Made by a program: the position numbers and the translations under genes. A DNA stretch of 64,000 nt from Chloroflexia bacterium SDU3-3 (lineage in GTDB: Bacteria; Chloroflexota; Chloroflexia; Chloroflexales; Roseiflexaceae): assembly GCA_009268125.1 (NCBI GenBank), contig WBOU01000019.1:1-64000 (forward strand). The letters are read 5' to 3'. Each line of letters begins with the position of its first letter. Positions within the stretch are counted from its first letter, which is position 1. The notes under the pieces are model-generated. The model was not told where the DNA came from. It ran no database searches and saw only the letters and a list, made by a program, of their open reading frames with translations. Below are positions 25,307 to 33,360 of the stretch, piece by piece.

Positions 25307-25325
25307 ACAAAAGGAACCCCTTTCC

Positions 25326-25874
25326 ATGTTTCGACTGACGGTGGACTCCGACATCGAGCTGAGCCTGCCCGAGCACCACGACGCGCCGCAGCTCTTCGCG
25401 CTGATCGATAGCAACCGCGCGCGCCTGCGCCAGTGGCTGGCCTGGGTGGATGGCGTCACCTCGCCCGATAGCCTCTCGGGCTACATCAGCGGGGCCAGGG
25501 CGCAGTGGGCCGCCGAGGATGGCTACACCACGCTGGTGAGGTACCGCGGCGAGCTGGCCGGGTCGCTGGGCCAGCACAACCTGAACCACACCATCCGCGC
25601 GGTGGAGATGGGCTACTGGATGGGCGAGGCGTTTGGCGGCCAGGGCGTGATGACGCGGGCCAGCCGCGCGCTGATCGAGATCGCCTTCGGCAGGCAGGGC
25701 CTCAACCGCGTGGAGATCCGCGCCGCCACCGGCAACCGGCCTAGCCAGGCCGTGGCCGAGCGGCTGGGCTTCGTGCGCGAGGGCCAGATCCGCGATGGGC
25801 AGTGGCTGTACGACCACTACGTCGATATGTATGTCTACGGCATGCTGGCGCGCGACTGGGGCGCGGCGGCCTAG
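25326..25874 (+). CDS. RimJ/RimL-type GNAT acetyltransferase
   Basis: 182 residues. ELSLPEHHDAPQLFALIDSNR, LRQWLAWVDGVTSPD and MGYWMGEAFGGQGVMTRA (acetyl-CoA pyrophosphate loop) followed by NRVEIRAATGNRPSQAVAERLGF match ribosomal-protein N-acetyltransferases of the RimL/YdaF group. The natural substrate is unknown. ATG 25326 follows AAAAGG at a somewhat long distance. It lies between the thrC-lysC pair and asd but its connection to that pathway is only positional. Confidence 0.87.
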   Translation: MFRLTVDSDIELSLPEHHDAPQLFALIDSNRARLRQWLAWVDGVTSPDSLSGYISGARAQWAAEDGYTTLVRYRGELAGSLGQHNLNHTIRAVEMGYWMGEAFGGQGVMTRASRALIEIAFGRQGLNRVEIRAATGNRPSQAVAERLGFVREGQIRDGQWLYDHYVDMYVYGMLARDWGAAA

Positions 25875-25890
25875 GCTGCGAAAGAGACCC

Positions 25891-26781
25891 ATGATCTCAC
25901 ACACATTCTGGCAGGGCATCCTGGATGCCGATGGCGAGCCGCCTGCGGGCCGCAGCGCCGAGCAGCTGCTGCCCGAGCTGCTGGAGGCGCTGGCCTCGCC
26001 CGACCCGGATCTGCGCGACGAGCTGGCTTACCTGCTGCTGGACACCTGGGTGCATAGCGGCAGGCTCTCGCCCGAGGCAATGCGTGCGCTCACCGAGGAG
26101 CTGGCCGCGCGGCTGCTGGAGGGAATCGACAGCCCTGGCGACGACCGCGTGTTCCGCCGCACCTTCGCCGCGCTCGGCCTAGCCGAGCTGGTGGGCGAGG
26201 ACAACGAGCGCCCGTTCCTAGCTGAGGAGCGGCTGCGCGCGGTGTTCGGCGCGGCCCTGCGCTACCTAGCCGAGGAGCGCGACCTGCGCGGCTTTGTGCC
26301 GGGCAAGGGCTGGGCGCACGGCGTGGCCCACGTGGCCGACCTGCTGTGGCTGCTGGCCTACAGCCCGCACCTGGGCGCGGCGGATCGGGGCCGCATCCTG
26401 GGGGGCATCGCGGCGCGGCTGCAGGCCGAGGGCGAGCAGATCTTCCGCTACAGCGAGGAGAGCAGGCTGGCCACGGCGGCTATCGGTGCGCTGGGCCGGG
26501 GCCTGCCGGATGGCGTGGCCGAGGCCTGGCTCGACCAGCTGACCGTGGTGGGCGGCGAGCGCCTGAGCATGGCCTCGCGGCTGGACCCGGTGGGGCTGGC
26601 GCGCTACCACAACGTGCGCGGCTTCCTGATCAGCCTGCACTTCCAGCTGGAGCACCCGCCCGAGTCGGCATGGCCGGGCATGGCGGCCTACCTGCGCGCG
26701 CAGATCACCGCGCCGCCGCCCGCAGCCGTGGCGCTTGCGCCGCATGTGCTCGGCGCGCTGCGGGCCATGCGTGGCATATGA
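25891..26781 (+). CDS. DUF2785 family protein
   Basis: 296 residues, mainly helical. The block LRDELAYLLLDTWVHSGRLS, then RVFRRTFAALGLAELVGED and ERDLRGFVPGKGWAHGVAHVADLL, fits DUF2785, a family of unknown function seen in many bacteria. The start ATG at 25891 is 16 bases after the previous stop codon. It has no signal peptide or metal motif other than the HGVAHVAD histidines. The next gene, another acetyltransferase, begins 10 bases later, suggesting co-transcription. Confidence 0.85.
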   Translation: MISHTFWQGILDADGEPPAGRSAEQLLPELLEALASPDPDLRDELAYLLLDTWVHSGRLSPEAMRALTEELAARLLEGIDSPGDDRVFRRTFAALGLAELVGEDNERPFLAEERLRAVFGAALRYLAEERDLRGFVPGKGWAHGVAHVADLLWLLAYSPHLGAADRGRILGGIAARLQAEGEQIFRYSEESRLATAAIGALGRGLPDGVAEAWLDQLTVVGGERLSMASRLDPVGLARYHNVRGFLISLHFQLEHPPESAWPGMAAYLRAQITAPPPAAVALAPHVLGALRAMRGI

Positions 26782-26791
26782 GAGGAGAGCG

Positions 26792-27325
26792 ATGACCACA
26801 CCCTACACCATCCGCCTGGTGAATGAGGATGACGCGGCGGCCTTCCGCGAGCTGCGGCTGGAGGCGCTACGCACTGCCCCCACCGCCTTCGGGGCCGATG
26901 CCGAGAGCGCCGCCCAGATCCCGCTGGAGAGCTGGCGGCAGCGCATGCGCGAGCAGTCGGGCGGCGAGTACGAGGCCACGTTTGTGGCCGAGTCGGGCGG
27001 CGCGCTGGTCGGCATGTCGCGCTTCTTCCAGGAGACCGGGGCCAAGGAGCGCCACCAGGCCCATATCTACTCGGTCTATGTGCAGCCCGTCTTCCGGGGC
27101 CAGGGCGTGCTGGCCGCGCTGTTCCGCGCTGGGTTCGCCTGGGCGCATGGGCGCGGCCTGCGCATGCTGAAGCTGGGCGTGACCGCCACCAACGCGCCCG
27201 CCATCCGCGCCTATACCAAGCTGGGCTTCAGCGTCTATGGCGTCGACCCCGAGCTGCTGTGCTACCAGGGCACCTACTACGACGAGCTGCTGATGTACCG
27301 GCGGGTGATGCCGGACGACCAATAA
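26792..27325 (+). CDS. GNAT family N-acetyltransferase
   Basis: 177 residues: YTIRLVNEDDAAAFRELRLEAL at the N-terminus and the acetyl-CoA site IYSVYVQPVFRGQGVLAALF, then GVTATNAPAIRAYTKLGF. The overall fold is that of general GNAT enzymes that acetylate small molecules or protein N-termini. ATG 26792 has AGAGGAG just upstream. Substrate unknown. asd follows 26 bases downstream. Confidence 0.88.
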   Translation: MTTPYTIRLVNEDDAAAFRELRLEALRTAPTAFGADAESAAQIPLESWRQRMREQSGGEYEATFVAESGGALVGMSRFFQETGAKERHQAHIYSVYVQPVFRGQGVLAALFRAGFAWAHGRGLRMLKLGVTATNAPAIRAYTKLGFSVYGVDPELLCYQGTYYDELLMYRRVMPDDQ

Positions 27326-27351
27326 TCCTTTACACTGTAAGGAGAACTCCC

Positions 27352-28413
27352 ATGGCTCAGAAGAAGATCCCTGTCGCTATTCTCGGCGCGACGGGCGCGG
27401 TCGGCCAGCGCATGATCACGCTGCTGCAGGGCCACCCCTGGTTCGAGATCGCCGCGCTCACCGGCTCGGAGCGCACCATCGGGCGGCCCTACGGCGAGCT
27501 GGTGCACTGGGTGCTGGATGGTGAGCCGCCTGCGGATATGGCCAAGATGGTGGTGCAGCCCACCGAGCAGGTGGCCGATGTGGCCATCGCGCTCTCGGCG
27601 CTGCCCACCGACGCGGCCAAGCAGTACGAGCCGCTGTGGGCCGAGAAGGTCGCGGTCTGCTCGAACGCATCCTCGTACCGCATGGAGCAGGATGTGCCGC
27701 TGATCATCCCCGAGGTCAACCCCGACCACCTGAGCGTGCTTGAGCGCCAGCGCGCCGAGCGCGGCTGGAAGGGCTGCCTGATCACCAACCCCAACTGCTC
27801 GACCATCGGCATCGTGATGGCGCTGCGCCCGCTGCACGATGCCTTCGGCATCACCAAGCTGTTCGCCTCCACGCTCCAGGCGATCTCGGGCGCGGGCTAC
27901 CCCGGCGTGCCCTCGCTAGACATCCTGGGCAATGTGGTGCCCAACATCGCAAACGGCGGCGAGGAGGCCAAGATCGAGACCGAGCCGCTGAAGCTGCTGG
28001 GCACGGTCAGCGCCGATGCGCGGTTTGTGGATGCGCCGATCGGCGTGAGCGCCCAGGTGACGCGCGTGTCGGTGATCGACGGCCACACCGCGCTGCTCTC
28101 GATCGGCTTCGAGCGCAGGCCCAGCCCCGAGGAGGCCCTGCGCGTGCTGGAGCAGTACCAGGCCCCCGAGGCGGTGCGCGGGCTGCCCAGCTCGCCCGCC
28201 AAGGCTATCGTGGTGCGCTACGAGGGCGATAGGCCCCAGCCGCGCCGCGACGGCGGCGAGGGCAATGGCATGAGCGCGGTGGTTGGCCGCGTGCGCCCCT
28301 GCCCGCTGAACGACCTGCGCATGGTGGTGCTCTCGCACAACACTATCCGCGGCGCGGCGGGCGGCGCGCTGCTCAACGCCGAGCTTTTGGTCTCAACAGG
28401 TGTGGTATCCTAG
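27352..28413 (+). CDS. asd: Aspartate-semialdehyde dehydrogenase
   Basis: 353 residues, the length of the archaeal/fungal-type ASD. The nucleotide-binding GATGAVGQRM, the catalytic Cys149 in NPNCSTIG, and the GAGYPGVPSLDILGNV segment are visible. It reduces aspartyl phosphate, the product of the upstream kinase, to the branch-point semialdehyde. TAAGGAGAA precedes the ATG at 27352. Homoserine dehydrogenase and homoserine kinase are not in the window. Confidence 0.95.
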   Translation: MAQKKIPVAILGATGAVGQRMITLLQGHPWFEIAALTGSERTIGRPYGELVHWVLDGEPPADMAKMVVQPTEQVADVAIALSALPTDAAKQYEPLWAEKVAVCSNASSYRMEQDVPLIIPEVNPDHLSVLERQRAERGWKGCLITNPNCSTIGIVMALRPLHDAFGITKLFASTLQAISGAGYPGVPSLDILGNVVPNIANGGEEAKIETEPLKLLGTVSADARFVDAPIGVSAQVTRVSVIDGHTALLSIGFERRPSPEEALRVLEQYQAPEAVRGLPSSPAKAIVVRYEGDRPQPRRDGGEGNGMSAVVGRVRPCPLNDLRMVVLSHNTIRGAAGGALLNAELLVSTGVVS

Positions 28414-28536
28414 TCCGGTCGAGAAGATTCGCCAGCGGCCCGGCGAGGCGGTCTCGTCGGGCCAGATCCGCCCAGCGGCGCAGGCAGCGGCCCGCGCCCC
28501 GGCCCCCTAAGTAGAGGAAGTGGAGCGTAATCAGCT

Positions 28537-29631
28537 ATGGCACCCGAGACGATTTTCTTCACACGCGGCGTCCCGCCCACCGAGGCATTCCCCGTCAAAG
28601 AGCTCTCCGCCTGCTTCGATGCGGCGATCACATCCGACACATCGGTGGTGCTTCAGTACGGCCAGCAGCCCGGCTACCCCGCGCTACGCCACCAGCTCGC
28701 CGCGGAGTACGGCGTGGCCGAAAGCCAGCTGCTGATCGGCAACGGCTCGCTGCACCTCCAGGATCTGGTGTCCAGCTACCTGATCAAGACGCCCGGCACG
28801 GTGGTGTTCACCGAGCAGCCCAGCTACGACCGCGCCATCAGCACCTTCCGCCGCCGCGGCGGGCGCGTAGTCGGCATCCCGCTGGAGACTGACGGCATCA
28901 GCATCGAGCGGCTGGAGGCGGCGCTGAAGAAGGATGTGCCCGCGTTCATGTACCTGGTGCCCGACTTCCAGAACCCCGCCGGCGCGACGCTCTCGCTGGA
29001 GAAGCGCAAGCGCGTGCTGGAGCTGGCCAGCCAGTACAACTTCTGGGTGATCGAGGACATCCCCTACCGCAAGCTGCGCTACACCGGCGAGGACATCCCG
29101 ATGCTGCGCGAGATCGACCCGACGCACGTCATCACCATGTCGTCGTTCTCGAAGCTGCTCAGCCCCGGCATGCGCGTGGGCTTCCTGATCGCCCCCGCCG
29201 AGCTGGTGAGCGCCGTCACCAAGCTGGCCGAGGACACCATCCTCTCGCCGGTGCTGCCGACCCAGGCGGCGGTGGCCGAGTTCATCCGGCGCGGCTGGCT
29301 TCAGCCTAACATCGACAAGCTGAAGGAGCTGTACCGCCCGCGCTGGGCCGCCATGGCCGAGGCCGTGCGCAGCGAGCTTTCCGGCGCGACGCAGTACATC
29401 CCCGACGGTGGCTTCTTCGTTAGCGTGCTGCTGCCCGAGAGCGCCAACACCGATAACTTGATGGGCCGCGCCAAGGAGATCGGCCTGATCCTGACGCCCG
29501 GCGCGGCCTTCTACGCCGACTCGGACGACGGCTCGCCCATCCCCGGCGATCGCTTCGTGCGCCTGCCTTTCTGCGCCATCACCCCTGAGCAGATCCGCGA
29601 GGGTGTGCACCGCCTGGCCAGCCTGCTGTAG
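28537..29631 (+). CDS. PLP-dependent aminotransferase (MocR/LysN-like)
   Basis: 364 residues of fold-type I. YGQQPGYPALRHQLA, NGSLHLQDLV, YLVPDFQNPAGATLS and the PLP Lys206 in SSFSKLLSPGMRVGF match the 2-aminoadipate/valine-type aminotransferases. There is no N-terminal DNA-binding domain, so it is a plain enzyme. It lies 123 bases downstream of asd and may use an aspartate-family or aromatic amino acid. A strong terminator follows the stop codon. Confidence 0.88.
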   Translation: MAPETIFFTRGVPPTEAFPVKELSACFDAAITSDTSVVLQYGQQPGYPALRHQLAAEYGVAESQLLIGNGSLHLQDLVSSYLIKTPGTVVFTEQPSYDRAISTFRRRGGRVVGIPLETDGISIERLEAALKKDVPAFMYLVPDFQNPAGATLSLEKRKRVLELASQYNFWVIEDIPYRKLRYTGEDIPMLREIDPTHVITMSSFSKLLSPGMRVGFLIAPAELVSAVTKLAEDTILSPVLPTQAAVAEFIRRGWLQPNIDKLKELYRPRWAAMAEAVRSELSGATQYIPDGGFFVSVLLPESANTDNLMGRAKEIGLILTPGAAFYADSDDGSPIPGDRFVRLPFCAITPEQIREGVHRLASLL

Positions 29632-29641
29632 CATCGCTCTG

Positions 29642-29683
29642 ATCGCGCCTGCCGCCACATTCCGGCGGCGGGCGCGATTTTTG
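29642..29683 (+). terminator. Intrinsic terminator after the aminotransferase gene
   Basis: An uninterrupted 15-bp stem (29642-29656 with 29664-29678, one G-T pair), a 7-base loop and TTTTTG. It closes the aspartate-pathway gene block. Confidence 0.9.
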
Positions 29684-29754
29684 CTGCGTATTTGTGCCTC
29701 TGGCATCTTTCTGCGCAGATTCTTTCAGCACATATATGTAGACTGCATCAAGCT

Positions 29755-30696
29755 ATGAATGATGATCGATTACACGACTATTTTGTATGCGATACAGCTA
29801 TGGCTGGTCGGCTGTTTCGATGTTTCAGCAAAACAATTGAAGTAGATCAGCTTATCCCACTTCATGGCGGTATGAGCACAAGCAACTATTGTGCTGTTTC
29901 TGGCGATAAGAAATATCTGCTGAAGATCTACGCATCATATGCGGAAAGCATAGAACCAAGCGTCTACACGTTTTTGAAGCGCCACGAATGCACGCCAGAG
30001 TTTTTCTACTACGACGAATCGAGAAAGATCTGCCCGCACCCATATGCGATCATTGAATTTATTAACGGCGTAACTTTTGGCGAGTATGTGAGTATACATA
30101 AACGCTATGATGAAGAAAAAGTGCGTGATATTGCTCAAAAGATAGCGGCTATTCACAAAAATGTCTATCAGGAGAGCGGGGTTCTTGATAGCGCGCTGCG
30201 AATAAAGGCGAGTATGGGAGATACGAGAGCGCTGATCCGTAGGAGCTTAGCAGGCAAACCTGGGGATTATATCAGCAGTGGCTGTAGGCACGGCCTTGAG
30301 CAATATATGCTTCATAACGAGGATATATTCGGCAGGATTGATTGCGATTTTGTTCTGTGCCACGGCGATATGAGCAATGGAAATATCTTAATATCAGATG
30401 ACTGCGTCTATTTTATCGACTTTGAGTATGCGCTTGCAGAAAGTCGCTATCGTGATATTGGCAAGTTTTTTAGAAATAAAACACCAGATATTCAGCGATA
30501 TATTACCGATGCGACCTATGCAGCTTTTCAGGATGGCTACGCTGATGTAGGGTTCATGCTACCAGATGATTGGCTGCACCTTGCTAGAATAGCAGATATC
30601 CCCGTGATGCTCGGGCTTCTGAATCGCGAAGCCCCGCCGACTGACTGGGTCGATGATATCGAGCATGATATCTGCACAGCGATTCTTCATCGCTAG
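29755..30696 (+). CDS. Aminoglycoside phosphotransferase/choline-kinase-like protein, AT-rich
   Basis: 313 residues of the APH superfamily. HGGMSTSNYCAV and KYLLKIY form the N-lobe; CHGDMSNGNILI holds the catalytic Asp and metal-binding Asn; YFIDFEYA supplies the second metal Asp (DFE where DFG is more usual). It probably phosphorylates a small alcohol such as choline or an aminosugar. Codon use is rich in A/T (ATA, TTT, GAT runs), unlike the GC-rich neighbours, and the gene lies between a terminator and an unrelated gene, which suggests recent transfer. No clear SD precedes ATG 29755. Confidence 0.85.
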   Translation: MNDDRLHDYFVCDTAMAGRLFRCFSKTIEVDQLIPLHGGMSTSNYCAVSGDKKYLLKIYASYAESIEPSVYTFLKRHECTPEFFYYDESRKICPHPYAIIEFINGVTFGEYVSIHKRYDEEKVRDIAQKIAAIHKNVYQESGVLDSALRIKASMGDTRALIRRSLAGKPGDYISSGCRHGLEQYMLHNEDIFGRIDCDFVLCHGDMSNGNILISDDCVYFIDFEYALAESRYRDIGKFFRNKTPDIQRYITDATYAAFQDGYADVGFMLPDDWLHLARIADIPVMLGLLNREAPPTDWVDDIEHDICTAILHR

Positions 30697-30769
30697 CGAT
30701 CCCCGCCATCAGGATGCCAAAAGCCGCTACAATAGCCCCGAGCCGACCCAGAGAAGGAGCCACCCGCCC

Positions 30770-31864
30770 ATGCGCCACCTACGCATCGCCGCCCTGCTGA
30801 TCGCCGCCGTGATCGCCGCCCAGTTTATGGCGCTGCGCATCCCCCAGCGGCTGCACTTGCCCGCGCAGCAGGCCGTGCGCACCACCAACCCCAAGGTGGG
30901 CATCCACACGCGGCTGGCGGGCTACAGCTCCGAGGAGCTGACCGAGCGCACCTACCGCCAGGTGCGCGAGATGGGCGCGTCATGGGCGGTGGAGCTGTTC
31001 CCCTGGGCCTACGTGCAGCCGCGCTCGCGCTACGGCTACGACTGGCAGGGCGCGGACATGATCATCCAGCACGCCCGCCAGCAAGGGCTGGCGGTGGTGG
31101 CGCGGCTCGATATCGTGCCCGAGTGGGCTAGGCCGCACGGCACCACCGACCGCCACCTCGACCCCGACCGCTACGATGACTACGCCGCCTATGTCGAGGC
31201 CTTCCTGCGCCGCTACCGCCCGCTGGGCGTGCGCCACGTGATCATCTGGAACGAGCCGAATCTGGCCCAGGAGTGGGGCCAGCGCCCGCCCGACCCCGAG
31301 GCCTACGCCGCGCTGCTGCGCGCCGTCTACCCCCGCGCCCACGCCGCCGCCCCCGACGCTGTGGTGATCGCGGGCGCGCTCTCGCCGGGGCCAGATCTGG
31401 GCGGCGGCGATGTGCGGCTGGACGACCTGGCCTATATGGAGCGGGTCTACGCCGCCGGGGCCGCACCGTCTTTCGACATGTGGGCGGTGCACAGCTATGG
31501 CTCCACCAGCCCGCCCGAGGCCGCCCCCGCCGATGGCCAGGTCAACTTCCGCCGCACCGAGCTGGCCCGCGCCATCATGGTGGCGCACGGCGACGCCGCC
31601 AAGCAGGCGATTATCACCGAGGGCGGCTGGAACGACAACCCGCGCTGGTCGGCGGCGGTGCTGCCCTCGCAGCGGGTGCGCTGGACGGTGGAGGCCTACC
31701 GCATGGCCCAGGGCTGGGACTGGCTGGCGGCGGCCTGCCTGTGGCAGTTTGGCACGCCCTGGCGTACCTACACCTACCAGGATAGCTGGAACTTTACCGC
31801 CTACGACGGCACACCCAAGGCCATCTACTGGGCGGTGCGCGAAGCCTTTGTGCCCAAGGAGTAG
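30770..31864 (+). CDS. Secreted glycoside-hydrolase-like protein (TIM barrel, GH5/GH39-type)
   Basis: 364 residues. The N-terminus is a signal sequence or anchor (LRIAALLIAAVIAAQFMAL). The rest reads as a TIM-barrel glycosidase: ARLDIVPEWARPH, IIWNEPNLAQEW with the likely acid/base Glu, MWAVHSYG, and ITEGGWND with the likely nucleophile Glu. AGAAGGAG precedes ATG 30770. It is expected outside the membrane; the sugar substrate cannot be read from the sequence. Confidence 0.85.
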   Translation: MRHLRIAALLIAAVIAAQFMALRIPQRLHLPAQQAVRTTNPKVGIHTRLAGYSSEELTERTYRQVREMGASWAVELFPWAYVQPRSRYGYDWQGADMIIQHARQQGLAVVARLDIVPEWARPHGTTDRHLDPDRYDDYAAYVEAFLRRYRPLGVRHVIIWNEPNLAQEWGQRPPDPEAYAALLRAVYPRAHAAAPDAVVIAGALSPGPDLGGGDVRLDDLAYMERVYAAGAAPSFDMWAVHSYGSTSPPEAAPADGQVNFRRTELARAIMVAHGDAAKQAIITEGGWNDNPRWSAAVLPSQRVRWTVEAYRMAQGWDWLAAACLWQFGTPWRTYTYQDSWNFTAYDGTPKAIYWAVREAFVPKE

Positions 31865-31930
31865 CTGCATGAAGGCTCCCCCCAAAGGAACAAACGGCGC
31901 TAAAAAGTGAGAAGACCCAGCCCTCCGCCC

Positions 31931-32056
31931 GGCCCATGCGGCGAAGATGCCGCTACGGTTTTGATGGCCATGTGCACGAACGCCAGATGCCTGATTTTGG
32001 CATAGGAACGCTGCAAATTGGGGTTCCAAGGGGCAACGCCCTCACAGGGCGTCACT
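31931..32056 (+). repeat. Dispersed intergenic element, copy 3 (left part)
   Basis: CCCATGCGGCGAAGATGCCGC, GGCCATGTGCACGAACGCCAG, TGATTTTGGCATAGGAACGCTGC and CAAATTGGGGTTCCAAGGGGC are repeated almost base for base at 32161-32270. This copy ends early. The whole 31865-32834 stretch has no supported gene and is filled with such repeats. Confidence 0.85.
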
Positions 32057-32160
32057 ATTAGAAGCGGGACTTCGGGATGCGGCAGCGCGCCCCATCACGC
32101 GTGCCAGACCATGCATACCATAAACGATGCGCAAACCCATGATCGTGGTATACCAGCCCA

Positions 32161-32335
32161 CTCCGCCCATGCGGCGAAGGTGCCGCACATGTTTTGCTGG
32201 CCATATGCACGAACACCAGATGCCTGATTTTGGCATAGGAACGCTGCAAATTGGGGTTCCAAGGGGCAACGCCCCTGGCGGGGTTCCAAGGGCGCGGAGC
32301 CCTTGGTGCCGCCCGCACAGGGCAGGCACCACCAT
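32161..32335 (+). repeat. Dispersed intergenic element, copy 4 (full)
   Basis: The most complete copy. It runs from CCCATGCGGCGAAGG through the GGCCATATGCACGAACACCAG block to the hairpin CCAAGGGC (32286-32293), GCGGA, GCCCTTGG (32299-32306), and then GCCGCCCGCACAGGGCA. Confidence 0.88.
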
Positions 32336-32508
32336 CCAAAAACACCCACTATTCCACGAAGGCGCAATCTGGCTCAATCAACCGCAACGCGCCGTTTCGT
32401 CAACAACGCCTCAGAAAACCATACAAAGTGACACCATGTGAGGGGCAACGCCCCTGGCGGGGTCCAAGGGCGCGGAGCCCTTGGACCCCGCCCGCACAGG
32501 GCACCCCC
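32336..32508 (+). repeat. Dispersed element segment like 1-180
   Basis: A second element module continues directly from copy 4 with CATCCAAAAACACCC, GTGACACCATGTGAGG, and a longer hairpin GGTCCAAGGGC-GCGGA-GCCCTTGGACC. The same module opens the window (1-180); a short GACACCATGTGA remnant is at 44515. Confidence 0.8.
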
Positions 32509-32640
32509 CAGCAACCGCGAGGAACCATCATGATCGAGGCCGCAGCCGGTCGGGCCGATCGGAGCTGCGCGAGAAAGTGCGCCGATAGAGGCAGTCACCC
32601 AGCAACCGCGAGGAAACATCATGATCGAGGCCGCAGCCGG
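32509..32640 (+). repeat. 41-bp direct repeat, two copies
   Basis: A 41-base segment starting CAGCAACCGCGAGGAA and ending GCCGCAGCCGG occurs at 32509-32549 and 32600-32640 with a single change. Its GATCGAGGCCGCAGCCGG end recurs at 49400 and, inverted, near 21870. Confidence 0.85.
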
Positions 32641-32834
32641 GTCCGCCCGACCGCGTAACGCTCGAAGCATTGCCTACGATTGGGCGGACGGGAGCCGCCC
32701 GAGAAAGCGACATCATGTGAGGCTACCCCTGTCCAAAAGATCACATGCCACTCGGCCTTGGCGCGCATGTCCAGAACCCGCCGCTGGCGTATGCTTCCCC
32801 CAACGGAGCACAGCGAGCGTAAGGAGCAAAAGCG

Positions 32835-33293
32835 ATGGCGAGCTATCAGCGGGAGCAGGCGGGGCAGGCGTGGGTGCAGGAGCTGCTCGACCGCAGCGAG
32901 ATTACCGATCTGGTGTATCGGCTGGGGCTGTGGCTGGATGATCGGCAGTTCGAGCGGGCGGGCGAGATCTTCACCGAGGATGCCGAGGTCGAGTCGCCGG
33001 GCGGGGTGGCGCGCGGCCTCGCCCAGCTGGCCGAGCAGGCCCGCCGCAACCATATGGCCTTCGCGCAAACCCACCATGTCACCACCAACATCCTGATCGA
33101 CCTGCGCGGCGACCGCGCCGACATCCGGGCCAACCTGATCGCCACCATGGTGCACCGCGCCGAGAAGGGCTCGCCCTTCTACCAGCTCGGTGAGCGCTAC
33201 GAGTTCGTGGCGGCGCGCACCGATGTGGGCTGGCGCTTCTCTAGGGTCAAGTTCACGCCAGTGTGGACTTCGGGCGAGCGCGAGCTGAGGTAG
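32835..33293 (+). CDS. SnoaL-like (NTF2-fold) protein
   Basis: 152 residues. The opening helix ELLDRSEITDLVYRLGLWLDD, FERAGEIFTEDAEVESPGGVARG and the late GERYEFVAARTDVGWRFSRVKFTPVW strands match the SnoaL_4 branch of the NTF2-like cone fold. Members are small hydroxylases, cyclases or isomerases, or simply ligand binders; the function here is unknown. AAGGAG at 32820-32825 supports the ATG. It is convergent with the aminopeptidase gene. Confidence 0.85.
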   Translation: MASYQREQAGQAWVQELLDRSEITDLVYRLGLWLDDRQFERAGEIFTEDAEVESPGGVARGLAQLAEQARRNHMAFAQTHHVTTNILIDLRGDRADIRANLIATMVHRAEKGSPFYQLGERYEFVAARTDVGWRFSRVKFTPVWTSGERELR

Positions 33294-33301
33294 CATGCAC
33301 A

Positions 33302-33339
33302 ACGCCCCGCCTCGCCGAGCAGATCGGCGGGCGGGGCGT
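33302..33339. terminator. GC-rich hairpin between convergent genes
   Basis: ACGCCCCGCC (33302-33311) pairs with GGCGGGGCGT (33330-33339); inside, CGCCG pairs with CGGCG after a one-base bulge. There is no T tract on either strand, so it is a weak or factor-assisted terminator for both sides. Confidence 0.5.
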
Positions 33340-33360
33340 CGCTGTGCCTGGCGGGTGGGG

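Noticed and set aside
24183-25325. Extension of the acetyltransferase frame into lysC
   Set aside because: Shadow of lysC in another frame; the GNAT domain starts at 25326.
33302-33339. Strong intrinsic terminator
   Set aside because: The stem is good but neither strand has a T tract; kept only as a weak hairpin.
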